Assembly (NCBI RefSeq): GCF_012034175.1 | Contig: NZ_JAATEJ010000012.1 | Coordinates: 152,214-216,213, forward strand | Source: Actinacidiphila epipremni | GTDB taxonomy: Bacteria; Actinomycetota; Actinomycetes; Streptomycetales; Streptomycetaceae | Direction of reading: 5' to 3' | DNA: 64,000 nt | Part shown: piece by piece, positions 61,982-64,000 of the stretch | How the letters are laid out: each line of letters opens with the position of its first letter | Position numbering within the stretch: position 1 is the stretch's first letter | The notes under the pieces: model-generated | The model's input: the letters and a program-made list of their open reading frames with translations, nothing else | Databases searched by the model: none | What the model was told of the DNA's origin: nothing | Made by a program: the position numbers and the translations under genes

Positions 61982-63565
61982 ATGACCACATCGCAAGAGG
62001 TGCCCGCCGAGGTGAACGACGCCCGGGGGCGGGTGGCCGAACTCCACGCCATCCGTGCGGAGGTCGCCGCCGGACCCAGCGAGAAGGCGACCGAGGCCCA
62101 GCGCGCCAAGGGCAAGCTCACCGCCCGCGAGCGCATCGACCTGCTGCTCGACGAAGGCACCTTCCGCGAGGTGGAGCCGCTGCGCCGGCACCGCGCGACG
62201 GGCTTCGGCCTGGAGGCCAAGCGTCCCTACACCGACGGTGTGATCACCGGGTGGGGCACGGTCCACGGCCGGACCGTCTTCGTCTACGCACACGACTTCC
62301 GGATCTTCGGCGGCGCGCTCGGCGAGGCGCACGCCACCAAGATCCACAAGATCATGGACATGGCCATCTCGGCCGGCGCCCCCCTGGTCTCCCTCAACGA
62401 CGGCGCCGGCGCCCGGATCCAGGAGGGCGTCTCCGCGCTCGCCGGCTACGGCGGCATCTTCCAGCGCAACACCCGCGCCTCCGGCGTCATCCCGCAGATC
62501 AGCGTGATGCTCGGCCCGTGCGCGGGCGGCGCCGCCTACTCCCCGGCGCTCACCGACTTCGTCTTCATGGTCCGTGAGACCTCGCAGATGTTCATCACCG
62601 GGCCCGACGTCGTCCAGGCCGTCACCGGTGAGCAGATCACCCAGAACGGCCTCGGCGGCGCCGACGTCCACTCCGCCGTCTCCGGCGTCGCGCACTTCGC
62701 GTACGACGACGAGCAGACGTGCCTGGAGGAGGTGCGCTACCTGCTCTCGCTGCTGCCGCAGAACAACCGGGAGAACCCGCCCACGGTCGACAGCCACGAC
62801 CCGGCCGACCGCCGCGGCGACGTCCTGCTGGACCTGGTGCCCGCCGACGGCAACCGCTCGTACGACATGCACAAGGTCATCGAGGAGATCGTCGACGACG
62901 GCGAGTACCTGGAGGTCCACGAGCGCTGGGCCACCAACATCATCTGCGCCCTGACCCGGCTCGACGGCCAGGTGGTCGGCATCGTCGCCAACCAGCCCGC
63001 CTCGCTCGCCGGCGTCCTGGACATCGAGGCGTCCGAGAAGGCCGCCCGCTTCGTGCAGCTGTGCGACGCCTTCAACATCCCGATCATCACCCTGTTGGAC
63101 GTCCCCGGCTTCCTCCCGGGCGTTGCCCAGGAGCACGGTGGAATCATCAGGCACGGTGCCAAGCTGCTGTACGCCTACTGCAACGCCACCGTGCCGCGGA
63201 TCTCGCTGATCCTGCGCAAGGCCTACGGCGGCGCGTACATCGTGATGGACAGCCAGTCCATCGGCGCCGACCTGACCTACGCGTGGCCGACCAACGAGAT
63301 CGCGGTCATGGGCGCGGAAGGCGCGGCCAACGTCATCTTCCGCCGGCAGATCGCCGACGCCGACGACCCCGAGGCGATGCGCGCGCGCATGGTCAAGGAG
63401 TACAAGGCCGAGCTGATGCACCCGTACTACGCCGCCGAGCGCGGCCTGGTGGACGACGTCATCGACCCGACGCAGACCCGCGAGGTGCTGATCAGCTCGC
63501 TGGCGATGCTGCGGACCAAGCACGCGGACCTGCCGTCGCGCAAGCACGGCAACCCTCCCCAGTAG
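61982..63565 (+). CDS. accB: Acyl-CoA carboxylase, carboxyltransferase beta subunit
   Basis: A 527-residue carboxyltransferase with duplicated crotonase folds. Landmarks: KGKLTARERIDLLLDEGTF, GGALGEAHATKIHKIMDMA, PLVSLNDGAGARIQEGV, MLGPCAGGAAYSPALTDF, LLDVPGFLPGVAQEHGGIIR and RKAYGGAYIVMDSQSIGADL. Residue 420 is Ile (GGAYIVM). In S. coelicolor, Ile420 in AccB versus Asp422 in PccB sets acetyl-CoA tolerance, so this is the AccB type, making malonyl-CoA as well as methylmalonyl-CoA. Start ATG at 61982, six bases after TACTGT, no ribosome site: leaderless-like. The biotin subunit is encoded elsewhere. Confidence 0.95.
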   Translation: MTTSQEVPAEVNDARGRVAELHAIRAEVAAGPSEKATEAQRAKGKLTARERIDLLLDEGTFREVEPLRRHRATGFGLEAKRPYTDGVITGWGTVHGRTVFVYAHDFRIFGGALGEAHATKIHKIMDMAISAGAPLVSLNDGAGARIQEGVSALAGYGGIFQRNTRASGVIPQISVMLGPCAGGAAYSPALTDFVFMVRETSQMFITGPDVVQAVTGEQITQNGLGGADVHSAVSGVAHFAYDDEQTCLEEVRYLLSLLPQNNRENPPTVDSHDPADRRGDVLLDLVPADGNRSYDMHKVIEEIVDDGEYLEVHERWATNIICALTRLDGQVVGIVANQPASLAGVLDIEASEKAARFVQLCDAFNIPIITLLDVPGFLPGVAQEHGGIIRHGAKLLYAYCNATVPRISLILRKAYGGAYIVMDSQSIGADLTYAWPTNEIAVMGAEGAANVIFRRQIADADDPEAMRARMVKEYKAELMHPYYAAERGLVDDVIDPTQTREVLISSLAMLRTKHADLPSRKHGNPPQ

Positions 63566-63579
63566 CCATGGAGACCACA

Positions 63580-63783
63580 GTGAGCACTCCCGCCGATTCC
63601 CTCGTGCGCGTCGAGAAGGGCCAGGTCGCCCCGGAGGAGCTGGCCGCGATCACCGCGATCCTGCTCGCCCGGGCCGCCGCGGGCGGCGCCGACGCCCCCG
63701 CCGCGCCCTCCCGCTCGGTGGCCGGCTGGCGCCGGCTGGAGCGCACCCCGGGCTTCCGCGCCCCGCACTCCTGGCAGGGCTGA
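63580..63783 (+). CDS. accE: Acyl-CoA carboxylase epsilon subunit
   Basis: A 67-residue epsilon subunit that stimulates the actinobacterial acyl-CoA carboxylase complex. It has LVRVEKGQVAPEELAAITAI and LLARAAA, and ends SVAGWRRLERTPGFRAPHSW, the conserved family layout. I chose GTG at 63580 because GGAG lies eight bases before it; an in-frame ATG at 63568 itself contains that site. It lies 14 bases after accB in the same transcription unit. Confidence 0.9.
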   Translation: MSTPADSLVRVEKGQVAPEELAAITAILLARAAAGGADAPAAPSRSVAGWRRLERTPGFRAPHSWQG

Positions 63784-63816
63784 GCACGACGGCCGGGCAC
63801 GACCCGGGCACACGAA

Positions 63817-63845
63817 GAGCCCCGCACCTCCACGGTGCGGGGCTC
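63817..63845. terminator. Bidirectional terminator after accE
   Basis: Twelve-base arms GAGCCCCGCACC (63817-63828) and GGTGCGGGGCTC (63834-63845) with a TCCAC loop, between the accE stop and the convergent gene stop at 63863. Followed rightward by TCGTACGTTC. Confidence 0.85.
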
Positions 63846-63862
63846 TCGTACGTTCCCGGCGC

Positions 63863-64000
63863 TCAGCGCAGGCGGGCGAGCAGGGCGTGCTCGACGAGGG
63901 TGATCAGCGCGCTCTTGGCCTCGCCGCGGTTGCGGGCGTCGGTGGTGATGATGGGTGCCTCGGGGCCGATCTGCAGGGCTTCGCGCACCTCCTCGGGACC
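63863..64000 (-). CDS. cvnD: Conservon small GTPase (CvnD-type), C-terminal end
   Basis: The last 45 codons of a gene entering from the right edge. The tail reads GPEEVREALQIGPEAPIITT, then DARNRGEAKSALITLVEHAL and LARLR. This is the C-terminal end of the Streptomyces CvnD/ATP-GTP-binding proteins that form conservons with a sensor kinase-like protein, a roadblock-type GTPase activator and a small partner. In S. coelicolor the cvn1 conservon follows accE (from memory), supporting the call. The nucleotide-binding part lies outside the window. Confidence 0.82.
   Translation of the reverse strand, partial: GPEEVREALQIGPEAPIITTDARNRGEAKSALITLVEHALLARLR

Overview
The window is chromosomal DNA of a very GC-rich actinomycete, most likely a Streptomyces or a close relative in the Streptomycetaceae. 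Evidence: strong G/C bias at third codon positions, frequent GTG starts, 4-base ATGA/GTGA stop-start overlaps, a CebR-type operator, a conservon (CvnD) gene at the right edge, and a gene order that, from memory, follows the S. coelicolor core region around SCO5465-SCO5541. No rRNA, tRNA, CRISPR array, prophage or complete insertion sequence was found. Almost all of it looks like conserved core chromosome.

Layout. 1-6.7 kb: accessory/catabolic genes, namely the start of a secreted GH3 glycosidase with a perfect CebR box, acetolactate decarboxylase, a DUF6191 protein, an SMP-30 lactonase, a two-component system whose OmpR-type regulator carries a 75-bp tandem-repeat tail, a MOSC protein and a SUFU-domain protein. 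6.7-11.4 kb: glycine/serine catabolism (gcvT-gcvH-glyA-sdaA) behind a tandem glycine riboswitch. 11.5-16.9 kb: two SseB-like genes, a DUF885 metallopeptidase-like protein, a cysteine desulfurase and a thioesterase. 17.2-23 kb: mnmA, a LOG-family gene, an SDR, a MetE-like gene and ligA. 23.2-29.3 kb: an RmdB-like c-di-GMP enzyme and the gatC-gatA-(small membrane protein)-gatB operon with its terminator. 29.4-38.9 kb: an MMPL exporter, a Ser/Thr kinase with an extracellular NPCBM-like domain, a small basic protein, a large LAL/LuxR regulator and a lipoprotein sugar dehydrogenase. 39-43.1 kb: a hydroxyacid dehydrogenase and a second c-di-GMP protein with a degenerate EAL domain.

43.2-58 kb is a branched-chain amino acid, serine and proline block: ilvB-ilvN-ilvC, serA, a PucR regulator divergent from proline dehydrogenase and P5C dehydrogenase, then leuB, ilvE and cimA. 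Two transcription attenuators are visible, one before ilvB and one before cimA; each has a short leader peptide with rare Ile/Leu/Val codons and a U-tailed terminator. 58-64 kb: a secreted cysteine-rich protein with an M15-like metal site, an unknown conserved protein, two HpcH/CitE-type lyases, acyl-CoA carboxylase beta and epsilon subunits, and the end of a cvnD gene.

I did not find a clearly new multi-gene system. The best leads are regulatory or architectural: the CebR-controlled GH3, the repeat-tailed response regulator, the two attenuators, BldD-like boxes before the degenerate GGDEF/EAL gene, the HGD-type kinase, dispersed palindromic repeats (one apparently inside a coding region), and eight genes with leaderless-looking starts.
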